Positions 8,964 to 18,338 are shown, numbered from the stretch's first letter. The stretch: DNA of 64,000 bases from Arthrobacter globiformis (GCF_030818015.1 NZ_JAUSZX010000001.1:620001-684000); one strand, 5' to 3'. Numbers and translations: made by a program. Notes: a model not told the origin generated them from the letters alone.

Positions 8964-9800
8964 TCAGGCGGGCAGCCGGTAGCCGCCCTGGTGCAGCTCA
9001 GCCAGGCCGTCCTCCAGCAGGCCCGCCAGCGCCCGTTCCAGCTGTTCCGGCGCGCAGTTCAGCCGGTGCAGGGCAGCCAGCGGCACGCCGATGCCGGCGG
9101 CTTCGAACCCGAGGTCGGCCGGGGCCTGCTGGAACATCTCCGCCGGTACCGGCGCGTCCGCCAGCCGGAGCACGGCCATCACGCCGCCGCGGACCTGGCG
9201 GTCCGTGCCGTGCCACGCCTGGCCCTTGGGCGTGTACGACGGCGGTGGCTCGCCGGCGGCGAGCCAGGCACACCGGTCGCGCACCGGGCAGGCCGGGCAC
9301 TTGGGCGCCCGCGCCGTACACACCAGCGCCCCCAGCTCCATGACCGAAGCGTTCCAACGGACGGAACTGCCGGCATCGGAGGGCAGCAGCTCGGCGGCAA
9401 GCCGCATCTCCGCGGCCGTCAGGGCGGGGGCGGGCAGGGCCGTTCCCGAAAAGAGCCGCGCGTGGACGCGGCGGATGTTGGTATCCACCACCGTCTCGCG
9501 CCGACCATAGGCAAAGGCGGCGACTGCGGCCGCCGTGTAGCTGCCCACGCCCGGCAGGCCGAGCAGCTCGGCGTAGTTGGACGGGACCCTGCCGCCGTGG
9601 TCGCGGTCGATGGCGACTGCCGCGCCGTGCAGCCTGAGGGCGCGCCGCGGATAGCCCAGCCGGCCCCAGGCGCGGACCGCCTCACCCGAGGGTTCCCGGG
9701 CCAGCGCGGCAGGCTCCGGCCACCGGCGCAGCCACTCTTCCCAGACCGGCAGTACTCGCACCACGGGGGTCTGCTGCAGCATGATCTCACTGACCAGCAC
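8964..9800 (-). CDS. mutY: A/G-specific adenine glycosylase MutY
   Basis: Base-excision repair glycosylase that removes A opposite 8-oxoG. It shows the catalytic Glu in SEIMLQQTPV, the helix-hairpin-helix LPGVGSYTAAAVAAFA, the catalytic Asp in VVDTNIRRVHAR, and the [4Fe-4S] ligands Cx6Cx2Cx5C (CTARAPKC-PAC-PVRDRC). The usual C-terminal MutT-like half is short. The first standard start is GTG 9800, which would begin only 4 residues before the catalytic Glu. In the same frame further upstream the conserved HSSLEGWFDAEARDLPWRAP segment is present (to about 9910), and the frame stays open to a TAG near 9983 without any ATG, GTG or TTG. The true protein is therefore probably longer, and its start is unresolved. 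Confidence 0.9.
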   Translation of the reverse strand: MLVSEIMLQQTPVVRVLPVWEEWLRRWPEPAALAREPSGEAVRAWGRLGYPRRALRLHGAAVAIDRDHGGRVPSNYAELLGLPGVGSYTAAAVAAFAYGRRETVVDTNIRRVHARLFSGTALPAPALTAAEMRLAAELLPSDAGSSVRWNASVMELGALVCTARAPKCPACPVRDRCAWLAAGEPPPSYTPKGQAWHGTDRQVRGGVMAVLRLADAPVPAEMFQQAPADLGFEAAGIGVPLAALHRLNCAPEQLERALAGLLEDGLAELHQGGYRLPA

Positions 9801-10019
9801 GCCCCAGGGCGGGCAGCCGGGCGCGCGCCACGGCAGATCCCGGGCCTCGGCGTCGAACCAGCCCTCCAGCGAGGAGTGGATGCCGGTCAGCTCGGCAGGG
9901 GCGCGCCGGGGTATGGCGGGCGCGGTCGTGTCAGGGCTGGGCGCGGCGGGGTAAGAGGCTGTGGTTTTGATGCCAACACTCTAGTTGAAAACCCCGACGG
10001 CGGTTCCCGGCCCGTGCCG

Positions 10020-10466
10020 TCAGCTGGCCTCCTGCTCCGCGGGCGGCAGTCCCTCACGCCGCGCGGGCAACCGCCGCACATGGCCGTGCAGGGTTTCACC
10101 GCCGCGGCCGTTGGACGCCGGAACCGCAAGAGCCACCACGAAGCTGGCACTGTTCGGGTCCCCGGAGCGGATGGTCAGGCTGCGCGTTCCTTCCGGTATT
10201 GAGGGCGCAAAGAACTGCAGCTGGCGGGAGCCGACGGTGGCCACCTCATCCAACCTGTACTTTGTGTCAAAGTGGTCATGGACAACGATTGCGGGGGTTT
10301 GCGGCTCGTCTTCATTGACTGATGCGAGATGCAGGTTCACCACTATGCCGGTGTCCCAGATCTCAACCGCAAGCACCGTGAACTCGGTCCCCTGGCTCTG
10401 ATGTTTGCCAAACGTCAGCGGCAGCAGGACGCGTTCGAGGTGACCGCCAGAAACGTGATCTACCAT
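10020..10466 (-). CDS. Hypothetical protein
   Basis: 148 residues from ATG 10466, preceded by GGAGAGG. The frame is open to 10556, but the upstream part looks non-coding. The sequence (MVDHVSGGHLERVLLPLTFGK...TVLAVEIWDTGIVVNLHLAS...SASFVVALAVPA) suggests a beta-sandwich protein with no signal peptide or membrane segment. No family was recognised and there is no operon context. Confidence 0.6.
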   Translation of the reverse strand: MVDHVSGGHLERVLLPLTFGKHQSQGTEFTVLAVEIWDTGIVVNLHLASVNEDEPQTPAIVVHDHFDTKYRLDEVATVGSRQLQFFAPSIPEGTRSLTIRSGDPNSASFVVALAVPASNGRGGETLHGHVRRLPARREGLPPAEQEAS

Positions 10467-10627
10467 CAGTCGTCCTCTCCAACTCGGCCCGGTAAGTGGT
10501 AACCGGAATTCAATTTTAGTAAGTGTGCTGACAGTTGTCACCCGAATTTGAGTCACGAATTGGACATGGTGCGGCAGGGGCGGCGTGGTGGGGCCGCAGA
10601 AAGCCGGCTGTTCCTTAGCCTAGAAGG

Positions 10628-11356
10628 ATGGGCAGGCAAGACACTCCGAACTCCGGCGCGGGCCGGAACCGGTCGCCAAGAGCGGCGGGACAAAAAACAG
10701 CACCCGGGAAAACGGCGTCCCGCGCAGGGCGCAAGCCGACCCCCGCCGTGTACCGCCGCCGTCGGCTCTTTGCCGGAGTGGCGCTGCTGCTGGTCCTGGG
10801 CCTGATCGCCGGGGGTATCGCAACACTCACCAGCCTCCTCGGTGGCGCCCAGCAGGCCTCGTCCGCCCAGGACTCCTCCCAGGATCCTTCGACGCAGGGC
10901 GACGGCACCGCCCAGGCCGGGCCCACGGCGTCGGCCAGCCCGTCTGGCACCCCGTCCGCTTCGCCCAGCTGCGACCAGAAGCTGGTGACGGTCAAGGCAA
11001 CCACGAACAAAACGTCCTACGCGGCGGACGAAAAGCCGGTGCTGAGCCTCACGGTCACCAACGGCGGAAAGCTGCCGTGCAAGGTGAACATCGGCACGTC
11101 GCAGATGGACTTCCTGGTCACCAGTGGTTCGGACCGTGTCTTCTCATCCGCCGACTGCCAGGCTGCCAGCACTGACCTGGTCAAGACCATCGCGCCCGGC
11201 AAGAGCGAAACCGCGAACTTCCCGTGGCCGCGCAACCGGTCCGTGCAGGGCTGCGAGAAGGTCCCGGACGGCGCGGTTGCCGGCAGCGGATACTACGTGT
11301 TCATCGCGAAGCTTGGCGCCAAGGTCAGCCCGCCGACGGTCTTCCAGCTCAGCTGA
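10628..11356 (+). CDS. Membrane-anchored extracytoplasmic protein, function unknown
   Basis: 242 residues. A basic N-terminal tail (residues 1-44, rich in Arg, Lys, Pro) precedes one transmembrane helix (LFAGVALLLVLGLIAGGIATL, about 47-67). A low-complexity Ser/Ala/Pro/Thr linker (about 75-113) leads to a compact C-terminal domain with cysteines in SCDQKL, LPCKV, ADCQAA and QGCEKV. The C-terminal domain has Ig-like spacing (LSLTVTNGGKLPCKVNIG). It is probably anchored in the membrane with the domain outside. It is convergent with disA. No function is assigned. Confidence 0.75.
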   Translation: MGRQDTPNSGAGRNRSPRAAGQKTAPGKTASRAGRKPTPAVYRRRRLFAGVALLLVLGLIAGGIATLTSLLGGAQQASSAQDSSQDPSTQGDGTAQAGPTASASPSGTPSASPSCDQKLVTVKATTNKTSYAADEKPVLSLTVTNGGKLPCKVNIGTSQMDFLVTSGSDRVFSSADCQAASTDLVKTIAPGKSETANFPWPRNRSVQGCEKVPDGAVAGSGYYVFIAKLGAKVSPPTVFQLS

Positions 11357-11385
11357 TGCCACCTGGGCCTGGCGGAACCGCGGGG

Positions 11386-12462
11386 TCAGAGGAAACGGTC
11401 CAGCAGGCTGGCTTCGGCCATCCGGCTGAGGCCCTCGCGGACCGTGCGGGCACGCTGGTCGCCGATGCCGTCCACGGTCATCAGGTCGTCAATGGTGGCA
11501 GCCATGAGGTGCTGCAGCCCGCCGAAGTGGTCCACCAGCCTGTCCGCGACGGCCTTCGGCACAGCCTTGAGCCCGGAAAGAAGCCGGTAGCCCCGCGGCT
11601 GCACCACGGCGTCGAGGGTGTCCACGCCGCCGGCAAACCCGATGATCCCGGCAATCTTGCTGAGGTCGATCAGTTCGGTGGGGCCGAGGTTGAGGAGGGC
11701 GCTGACCGCGCCGTCGATGTCCTCCGGGGATGCATTTGGCCCGGCGTAGTCGCGGATGATGATGTCGCTGCCCGGGCCGCGGCCCACGGTGAGCTCGTCC
11801 AGCTGGAGGGACAGGAGCCTGCCGTCCTCGCCCAGCTCCAGCACATACTGCGAGATCTCCTCGGAGATCCTCCGCACCATCTCCTGGCGCTGCAGGGTCA
11901 CTGCCACATCGCGGACCGTCACCATGGCCTCGATCTCCAGGGCGGAGAGCGAGCTGGTCACCTGGTCGAGGCGGGAACGGTAGCGTTCCAGGGTGGCCAG
12001 GGCCTGGTTGGCGCGGGCCAGGACCTTTTCTGAGCCCTCGAGCACGTGCCGCAGCCCGTTGACGTACAGGGCGATGATCTGCATGGACTGGCTGACCGAG
12101 ATCACCGGGACGCCGGTCTGGATGGCAACGCGTTCGGCGGTCCGGTGCCGGGTGCCGGATTCCTGGGTTTCGATGCTGGGGTCCGGCACGAGCTGGACGG
12201 CGGCCCGGAGGATGTTGCCGGCGTCCCTGTCGCAGATGATGGCGCCGTCCATCTTGGCCAGTTCGCGGAGCCGGGTCGGTGAGAAGTCGATGCCGATGTC
12301 GAAGCCGCCCGAGCAGATCGAGTCGATGGTCCGGTCCGAGCCCAGCACGATCAGTGCGCCGGTGCGTCCGCGGAGAATGCGTTCCAGGCCGTCCCGCAAC
12401 GCGGTCCCCGGGGCCACCCTCCCCAAAGTCGCTTTGAGCGATTCTTCAGGGCTGCGAGCCAT
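11386..12462 (-). CDS. disA: DNA integrity scanning diadenylate cyclase DisA
   Basis: 358 residues from ATG 12462, which has GAAGGGA just upstream. The open frame begins five codons earlier at a TTG. The N-terminal DAC domain carries the catalytic DGA (KMDGAIICDRD) and RHR (SGTRHRTAERV) motifs, which condense two ATP to c-di-AMP. A long helical linker follows, then a C-terminal helix-hairpin-helix DNA-binding domain (LMTVDGIGDQRARTVREGLSRM). DisA octamers scan DNA and signal through c-di-AMP. In many actinobacteria it lies near radA and mutY, and both are in this window. Confidence 0.97.
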   Translation of the reverse strand: MARSPEESLKATLGRVAPGTALRDGLERILRGRTGALIVLGSDRTIDSICSGGFDIGIDFSPTRLRELAKMDGAIICDRDAGNILRAAVQLVPDPSIETQESGTRHRTAERVAIQTGVPVISVSQSMQIIALYVNGLRHVLEGSEKVLARANQALATLERYRSRLDQVTSSLSALEIEAMVTVRDVAVTLQRQEMVRRISEEISQYVLELGEDGRLLSLQLDELTVGRGPGSDIIIRDYAGPNASPEDIDGAVSALLNLGPTELIDLSKIAGIIGFAGGVDTLDAVVQPRGYRLLSGLKAVPKAVADRLVDHFGGLQHLMAATIDDLMTVDGIGDQRARTVREGLSRMAEASLLDRFL

Positions 12463-12860
12463 AGATATTCCCTTCAAAGGTGCAGGCGGGGCCTGCAGGT
12501 TTGCCGGTTTTCAACAGGCCGCCGGCAGGATCAAAAGTACTCGGTTTCCCGCATGCACCATCCTAGAGGTAGATTACCCCAGCAACCGCACAGGCAAGCC
12601 TCAAAGTGCCCCACCGGGGGCCTGCGGAACAGGCATCCGGAGTGCGTTCGACGGGGGCCGGCCCGGGGGTACTTTTGGCCTGCCTTCGGTGCGGATTCCG
12701 CCCCTGCGATAAACTTGAAGCCTTGGCTGGCAGGTTCCGCCGCCACCCGGCCGCCGGATTTCGGAGCATCTGATGTCCCCATCTGATGCCACGAAGACTT
12801 TTCAGGCCGTTCCAGATTTTCCAACCAGGATCCCCCGCGGATCGCAGTGAAAGTAGCACC
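12463..12860. promoter_or_regulatory. Divergent intergenic region between disA and prfC
   Basis: About 400 bp without a supported gene, holding the promoters of both neighbours. The clearest element is a -10-like TAAACT at 12710-12715, oriented toward prfC. For disA, the AT-richer patch around 12525-12575 is the likely promoter. No convincing -35 boxes or operator palindromes were found. Confidence 0.3.
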
Positions 12861-14474
12861 GTGTCCCAAGAAGTGCAGAGCCCCGCCCGAGTGCACGAGA
12901 TCCACAAGCAGGCCTCCCGGCGCCGGACGTTCGCCGTCATCTCCCACCCGGACGCCGGCAAGTCCACGCTCACCGAGGCCCTCGCCCTGCACGCAAAGGT
13001 GATCGGCACTGCGGGTGCCTCCAGCGGCAAGGCCAACCGCAAGGAAACGGTCTCGGACTGGATGCAGATGGAGAAGGACCGCGGCATTTCCATCAGCTCG
13101 GCCGCCCTGCAGTTCTCCTATCGGGATACCGTGATCAACCTGCTGGACACCCCCGGCCACGCAGACTTCTCCGAGGACACCTACCGGGTGCTCGCCGCCG
13201 TCGACTGTGCCGTGATGCTCGTGGACGCGGCCAAGGGCCTCGAGACTCAGACCATGAAGCTGTTTGAGGTCTGCAAGCAGCGGAACCTCCCCATCATCAC
13301 CGTCATCAACAAGTGGGACCGCCCCGGCCTGGACGCACTGGCCCTCATGGACGAGATCACCGAACGCACCGGGCTGCAGCCCATGCCCTTGACCTGGGCC
13401 GTAGGCATCTCCGGTGATTTCCGCGGCGTGTGGGACCTGCGCAACGACAGGTTCGCGCGCTTCCAGCGGAACAACGCCGGCGCCAGCATCGCCCTCACCG
13501 AATACTTCACCCCCGAAGAGGCCGCCGAAAGCCAGGGCGCGAACTGGACTGACGCCGTCGACGAGGCGGGCCTGGTCATCGAGTCCAACCTCGCCTTCGA
13601 CGTCGAAAGCTTCCACGCCGGCAAGGCCACCCCCATCCTGTTCAGCTCCGCGGCGCTGAACTTCGGCGTCAAGGAACTCCTTGACGCCCTGGTGGATTTC
13701 GCCCCGCCGGCCGCGCCCCGGCCGGACATCGAAGGCACCCCGCGTGCCGTCGAGTCGCCGTTCTCCGGCTTCGTCTTCAAGGTCCAGGCAGGGATGAACA
13801 AGGCACACCGCGACCACGTAGCCTTCATCCGCGTCTGCTCCGGCATGTTCGAGCGCGGCATGGTGGTCACCCAGACCCGGACCGGAAAGTCGTTCGCCAC
13901 GAAGTACGCGCAGCAGGTTTTCGGCCGCGAACGCGAGGTCATCGACGAGGCCTACCCGGGCGACGTCGTGGGCCTGGTCAACGCGTCCTCGCTGCGGGTG
14001 GGCGACAGCCTCTTCCTCGAGGAACCGGTGGAGTTCCCGGCCATTCCGCTGTTCGCGCCCGAGCACTTCCAGGTTGCCCGCTCCAAGGACCCCAGCCGCT
14101 TCAAGCAGTTCCGCCGGGGCATCGAGCAGCTTGAGCACGAGGGCGTCATCCAGGTGCTGCGCTCCGATGTCCGCGGTGACCAGGCGCCGGTGCTTGCCGC
14201 CGTCGGACCCATGCAGTTCGAAGTGGTGGAGGACCGCATGGCGCACGACTTCAGCGCGCCCATGCGCCTGGAACGACTCCCGTATTCCATGGCCAGGATC
14301 TCGACGGCGGACGCCATGCCGGCGCTGGCCAACGTGCCCGGCGCCGAGGTGCTGCTGCGGTCCGACGGCGAATACCTGGCCCTCTTCAACGACGTCTGGG
14401 CCCTGCGCCGCATCGAGAAGAACCATCCGGACCTCACGCTGGTGCCTATCGGGACGCACAACCCCGCAAAGTAG
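12861..14474 (+). CDS. prfC: Peptide chain release factor 3
   Basis: 537 residues from GTG 12861 (VSQEVQSPARVHEIHKQ). The frame is open 25 codons further upstream, but that part does not resemble RF3. The translational GTPase domain shows G1 SHPDAGKST, G2/G3 DRGISISSAAL and DTPGHADFSEDTYR, and G4 INKWDRPG. The C-terminal domain includes AVGPMQFEVVEDRM, typical of RF3 rather than EF-G. RF3 removes RF1/RF2 from the ribosome after termination. A ketoacyl synthase follows 62 bp later. Confidence 0.95.
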   Translation: MSQEVQSPARVHEIHKQASRRRTFAVISHPDAGKSTLTEALALHAKVIGTAGASSGKANRKETVSDWMQMEKDRGISISSAALQFSYRDTVINLLDTPGHADFSEDTYRVLAAVDCAVMLVDAAKGLETQTMKLFEVCKQRNLPIITVINKWDRPGLDALALMDEITERTGLQPMPLTWAVGISGDFRGVWDLRNDRFARFQRNNAGASIALTEYFTPEEAAESQGANWTDAVDEAGLVIESNLAFDVESFHAGKATPILFSSAALNFGVKELLDALVDFAPPAAPRPDIEGTPRAVESPFSGFVFKVQAGMNKAHRDHVAFIRVCSGMFERGMVVTQTRTGKSFATKYAQQVFGREREVIDEAYPGDVVGLVNASSLRVGDSLFLEEPVEFPAIPLFAPEHFQVARSKDPSRFKQFRRGIEQLEHEGVIQVLRSDVRGDQAPVLAAVGPMQFEVVEDRMAHDFSAPMRLERLPYSMARISTADAMPALANVPGAEVLLRSDGEYLALFNDVWALRRIEKNHPDLTLVPIGTHNPAK

Positions 14475-14536
14475 CTGCGCCGACGCGGGGCTCCAGCTCC
14501 CGAACGGTCTCCCAACCAAAGAAGCAAGGTATCGCC

Positions 14537-15787
14537 GTGTCCACAAACCAGCCGTCTGCAGCAGCACCTGTTACACGGTCAGCCAGTGTCGTCGTGACCG
14601 GCATGGGTTCCATGAACCCGCTCGGGGCCACCGTGGCCGAGACCTGGGAGGCTATGCTGGCCGGGCGCTCGGGCATCGCGGCGCTGCAGGACGGCTGGGC
14701 TGAGGCCCTGCCGGTGCGCATCGCCGGCCGGGTCTCCGCCGACCTTGGTGCATTCCTGGGCACCCGCGAGCTGAAGCGGATGGACCGCTGCGGGCAGCTG
14801 GCGCTCGTTGCCTCCCGTGAGGCCTGGGAGCAGGCGGGGAAGCCGAGTGTCGAACCGGAGCGGTTCGCCGTCGTGATCGGCTCGGCCTACGGCGGCATGG
14901 ACACCGTGCTCGCTCAGGTCAGGGAGCTGGACAACGGCGGCCCGCGCAAGGTTTCCCCGCATACCCTGACCCGGCTCATGGTGAACGGGCCGTCCGCGTG
15001 GGTTTCCATCGATCTCGGTGCCAAGGGCGGGGCACGCACTCCCGTCAGCGCCTGTGCGTCCGGGGCCGAGGCGATTGCCCAGGGTGCCGAAATGATCAGG
15101 TCCGGGGCGGCCGACGTCGTAATTGCCGGCGGCGTTGATGCCTGCGTCAACGACCTGATCATCAGCGGTTTTTCCCAGATCCGGGCGCTCTCCACGCGCA
15201 ACGACGATCCGGAGCGGGCCTCGCGGCCGTTCGACCGCGACCGCGACGGGTTCGTCCTGTCCGAGGGGGCGGGGATCGTGGTGCTGGAGAGCGAGGACCA
15301 CGCGCGTGCCCGGGGCGCGGAAGTGCTGGGCGGCATTGCCGGGGCAGCCGTGACCTCGGACGCGAACGACATCGTGGCAGCCGATCCGGACATGCAGGTG
15401 CGGGTCATGGAGAAGGCCCTTGCCTCCGCAGGCCTCCATGGAACCGACATCGGGTTCGTGCACGCGCACGCCACCTCGACGCCCGTGGGAGACCGGCTGG
15501 AGGCGCAGGCCATCAAAGCCATTGCCGGTGACCAGGTCCCGGTGACCTCCACGAAGTCCCTCACCGGACACCTGCTCGGCGGCGCGGGTGCGCTTGCCGC
15601 CATCGCCACGCTGCAGGCACTCCGAACCGGCGACCTGCCCGGCACCTACAACGTGGCTGCCCTTGATCCCGAGGTGGACCTCAACGTCATCACCGGTACC
15701 GTCAGCGGCAGCACCGCGACGGCGGGACTCGTCAATGCCTTCGGGTTCGGCGGGCACAGCGCGGCGCTCGTGGTCACCCGCGCCTAA
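14537..15787 (+). CDS. Beta-ketoacyl-ACP synthase II family protein (FabF-like)
   Basis: 416 residues, GTG start with GAAGCAAGG upstream. The thiolase-fold signatures are VVVTGMGSMNPLG, the nucleophile Cys in PVSACASGAEAIAQG, and the two catalytic His in HAHATSTPVGD and TGHLLGGAGA. FNAFGFGGHSAALV-type C-terminal residues are also present. KAS II elongates acyl-ACP by decarboxylative condensation with malonyl-ACP. It stands apart from any fab operon, next to prfC, so it may be a second, specialised copy. It ends 3 bp before the convergent ycnI. Confidence 0.85.
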   Translation: MSTNQPSAAAPVTRSASVVVTGMGSMNPLGATVAETWEAMLAGRSGIAALQDGWAEALPVRIAGRVSADLGAFLGTRELKRMDRCGQLALVASREAWEQAGKPSVEPERFAVVIGSAYGGMDTVLAQVRELDNGGPRKVSPHTLTRLMVNGPSAWVSIDLGAKGGARTPVSACASGAEAIAQGAEMIRSGAADVVIAGGVDACVNDLIISGFSQIRALSTRNDDPERASRPFDRDRDGFVLSEGAGIVVLESEDHARARGAEVLGGIAGAAVTSDANDIVAADPDMQVRVMEKALASAGLHGTDIGFVHAHATSTPVGDRLEAQAIKAIAGDQVPVTSTKSLTGHLLGGAGALAAIATLQALRTGDLPGTYNVAALDPEVDLNVITGTVSGSTATAGLVNAFGFGGHSAALVVTRA

Positions 15788-15790
15788 ACA

Positions 15791-16588
15791 TTAACGCTTC
15801 CTGGTCCGCGCCAGCGCCGCCGTCCCGGCGGCCAGGCCGAGCAGACCTGCGCCCAGGCCGACGATGCCGAACGTGTTGTCAGGCGCGGCCGTAGCCGGGG
15901 TGGTTGACGATGCTGCCGCTGCGGTGTCCGCAGTTGGCGTGTCTGCGGCGGGTGCTGCCGGCGCAGGCGGTGCCGCATGGGAGTGCTCGTCCGCCGCCGC
16001 GGTGGTGACGAAGGAGGGAACCGGGTGCTCCGGCTGGGCCTGGCCGGCGGTTTCGGGCTCGTTCCAGTTCACCACCGTTCCGTCGGAGTAGGTCTGTGCA
16101 GCAGGCAGGGCTACGGTGGTACCCGCCTCCGGAAGCCGGCCGACCGAGATGGAGAACGTCTGGTACTCGTGCTGCCCGAGCTGGTGGGCCGCATCGGCAG
16201 TCCAGGTGACCGTTGTGGCGGCCTTGGTGATCTTGGCTCCTTCAACGGTGACAGGAGCGGGCAGGGCCGCCTCGGTGATCTTCGCCGTCCAGCCGTCGAG
16301 GGGCTTGACCGAAACGGAGGTGAACGGCGTTGCCGTGGGCAGCGTGACAGTGACCTTGGTGGTCTTGGCGGTACCGGACTCGTTGGGAACCCTGAATGTC
16401 AGCTGCGAGAAGCCGCCGGCCGATGTTGAGGCCGGGTCAACGTGGACGTGGGCGGATGCCGAGCCCACGCCCAGGACCATGAGGCCGGCCGCCGCTGAGA
16501 CGACAGTGACAGTTTTCAGGGCAGAAGTTTTCAGTGTGGAAGTTTTTGGAGTCCGGGACTTCAGTGCACGGGTGTTTGAGGTGGTCAT
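15791..16588 (-). CDS. YcnI-family (DUF1775) copper-binding membrane-anchored protein, copy 1
   Basis: 265 residues. A signal peptide ends at SASA/HVHVDP. The DUF1775 domain (about 48-185) starts with the exposed N-terminal His that defines YcnI copper sites, and carries FRVPNE and the conserved Trp in PLDGWTAKI. A low-complexity Ala/Pro/Thr linker containing DEHSH follows. A C-terminal transmembrane helix (FGIVGLGAGLLGLAAGTAALA) with RTRKR is the anchor. Family members bind Cu(II) outside the cell. The partner membrane gene lies upstream on the same strand. A diverged mirror copy is at 18339-19118. Confidence 0.88.
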   Translation of the reverse strand: MTTSNTRALKSRTPKTSTLKTSALKTVTVVSAAAGLMVLGVGSASAHVHVDPASTSAGGFSQLTFRVPNESGTAKTTKVTVTLPTATPFTSVSVKPLDGWTAKITEAALPAPVTVEGAKITKAATTVTWTADAAHQLGQHEYQTFSISVGRLPEAGTTVALPAAQTYSDGTVVNWNEPETAGQAQPEHPVPSFVTTAAADEHSHAAPPAPAAPAADTPTADTAAAASSTTPATAAPDNTFGIVGLGAGLLGLAAGTAALARTRKR

Positions 16589-16702
16589 CACAGAGCCTTT
16601 CGCGGGTGCCGCCCTGGCTCACGCCGGGGAAGCGGGGATGATGGGAGGTCAGGCAGCGTCCCGGCACCCCTTTCGCAGGCTGGCCAGCCATGCGCAGGAA
16701 AG

Positions 16703-17356
16703 TCACTCTATGGTGCGCGGGAGGACTGCCAGCGGCGGACCGCGAAGAGTGTCGTGCCGCAGGTTCCGGCGGTGAGCCGCGACGAAGACCGTTGGCCATG
16801 CCGCAGGACGGTGGCTGGCGGGCGTGAACCCGGCGGGCCGGGGGAGCCGCACCAGCGGCCGGAGCCACGCCAGGAGCTGCCACAGTGCGGCCTCGCCCCT
16901 GCGCATCAGCCAGGCGGTGGCCAGCATGGCGAGGAGGTGGCCTGCCAGCACCGCGGGTGAATTGGCGCCCTCATCCATGGGCATGGTTTCCATTGCTGCC
17001 GTGCAGCTCAGGTCCGCATGCCCGCCGTGGGTTAAACCGCCGGCCAGCGGCGCCAAACTTCCGGGCAACTGGGCAAGGGGGAGCCGGGGCAGGCAGGAAG
17101 CACCAGGGGAGAAGGCTGTGAAGGCCGCGTGCAGCGTCAGCTGGCCGGCGCCGAGCACCCCGAACAGGACAGAGAACGACAGTTCCCGCCGCGCGAGCCA
17201 GGCGGCCGGGCCCAACAGGAGCACTGCTGTCACGGCAAGTGTCACGATGTCCGGAAGCTGCCCGCCACCCAGCACGTGGCCGGCCGCCGCCAGAGAGACT
17301 GACATTAGGGTGACCAGGGCTGCGCGGAAGAGGCGCAGGGGAGCTCGAAGATCCAT
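16703..17356 (-). CDS. Membrane protein with His/Met-rich loop, partner of ycnI copy 1
   Basis: 217 residues from ATG 17356 (GGAGG upstream). The N-terminus LRLFRAALVTLMSVSLAAAGHVLGGG is a membrane segment, followed by about three more. A loop with HGGHADLSC and AMETMPMDEG could bind metal. The next segment is LAGHLLAMLATAWLM, and the cytoplasmic tail is basic and proline-rich. It is clearly paralogous to the divergent protein at 17572-18192 (AAGH-LGGG start, LSF..LFGVLGAGQL-LH core). No named family was recognised. The context with ycnI suggests copper handling. Confidence 0.7.
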   Translation of the reverse strand: MDLRAPLRLFRAALVTLMSVSLAAAGHVLGGGQLPDIVTLAVTAVLLLGPAAWLARRELSFSVLFGVLGAGQLTLHAAFTAFSPGASCLPRLPLAQLPGSLAPLAGGLTHGGHADLSCTAAMETMPMDEGANSPAVLAGHLLAMLATAWLMRRGEAALWQLLAWLRPLVRLPRPAGFTPASHRPAAWPTVFVAAHRRNLRHDTLRGPPLAVLPRTIE

Positions 17357-17571
17357 CGGTGCCTCCCTCCACCAGGCCCGGAGCTGCTGTGACACCCCTG
17401 ACCGTAGACACGGCAGCGTGGGAAAACCTTGGGCCGTGGCGCGGTTTTTTACAGCTCTGGGCGGCCCGGAATAGTGGTCCGGGAAATGGGGCACGGGGCA
17501 GCGCCAGGGGCTGCCCGTAGAATTGCTGTGACGCCCGCGCTGCCCGTCGATCTTGTGGAAAGGGACCGCTG

Positions 17572-18192
17572 ATGATGCCCCGTGCCTCGTTCCGGCTTTT
17601 CCGCACCGGGCTGATCGGTTCCCTCGTTATCGGGTTTGCTGCCGGCGGGCACCTCGCGGGCGGCGGCGAGCTTCCGGCAGCGGCCATCCTGGCGGCGCTG
17701 TTCGCCGTGACACTGGTTCCCGTCGCCGCGCTGACGCGGTTCCGGCTCTCCTTCCCTGCCTTGGTCGGTCTGCTGGGTGCCGGCCAGTTCTGGCTGCACT
17801 GGGCCTTCGATGCGCTGGGCGGCGCGGGTGCTGCCGCACCGGCGTCCGCTGTCCTGATGCCGGGCCATGCCGGCCACGCGGGGGGAGCTTTGGATCCGGC
17901 ATTCCTGAGCCCCGTGGCGGCCGAAAGCGCCCATTCCGCTGCGTCCGACGGCGTCATGTTCGTTGCGCACGCCGTCGCCACGCTGTGCACCGCAGTCCTG
18001 CTGGCCCGCGGGGAACGGGTGCTGGCAACACTTGCCTCGTGGCTGCAACCGCTTTTCCGCCGGCACGAACCGGCAGCTGTTCTTCCCGCCCGCGTCCCCG
18101 CGCCTTTTCCGGCTCCGGCCGTGCTCCCGCGGACGCGCGCCGGCGTGCGCCTGCCAACCCGGCGCGGGCCGCCGGTGCCTTTGGCCGCCTAG
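17572..18192 (+). CDS. Membrane protein with His-rich loop, partner of ycnI copy 2
   Basis: 206 residues, ATG with GGAAAGG upstream; the second ATG at 17575 is an alternative. Membrane segments are SLVIGFAAGGHLAGGG, AAILAALFAVTLVPVAAL and FPALVGLLGAGQFWLHWAF. A loop with MPGHAGHAGG follows, then VMFVAHAVATLCTAVLLARG and an Arg/Pro-rich tail. It is a paralogue of the protein at 16703-17356, transcribed away from it across a 215-bp shared promoter region. A TAGAAT at 17518-17523 is a possible -10. Copper-related function is inferred from ycnI context only. Confidence 0.7.
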   Translation: MMPRASFRLFRTGLIGSLVIGFAAGGHLAGGGELPAAAILAALFAVTLVPVAALTRFRLSFPALVGLLGAGQFWLHWAFDALGGAGAAAPASAVLMPGHAGHAGGALDPAFLSPVAAESAHSAASDGVMFVAHAVATLCTAVLLARGERVLATLASWLQPLFRRHEPAAVLPARVPAPFPAPAVLPRTRAGVRLPTRRGPPVPLAA

Positions 18193-18338
18193 ACGGGTTC
18201 CTTGCAGAACGGGCCGTTCCAATACGGACGGTTCCGTTTTCAGCCAGGGTCCGACGGCGGCGTGCAGCTACCTGCCCGTGCCGTCTTGGGGGCGCACGGG
18301 TCCCTGACTGATTTTTCTGTGAAAGGCATTACCCCATC

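Noticed and set aside
12531..14567. A 678-codon minus-strand frame across prfC
   Set aside because: It is complementary to an unmistakable RF3 gene and has no recognisable domain.
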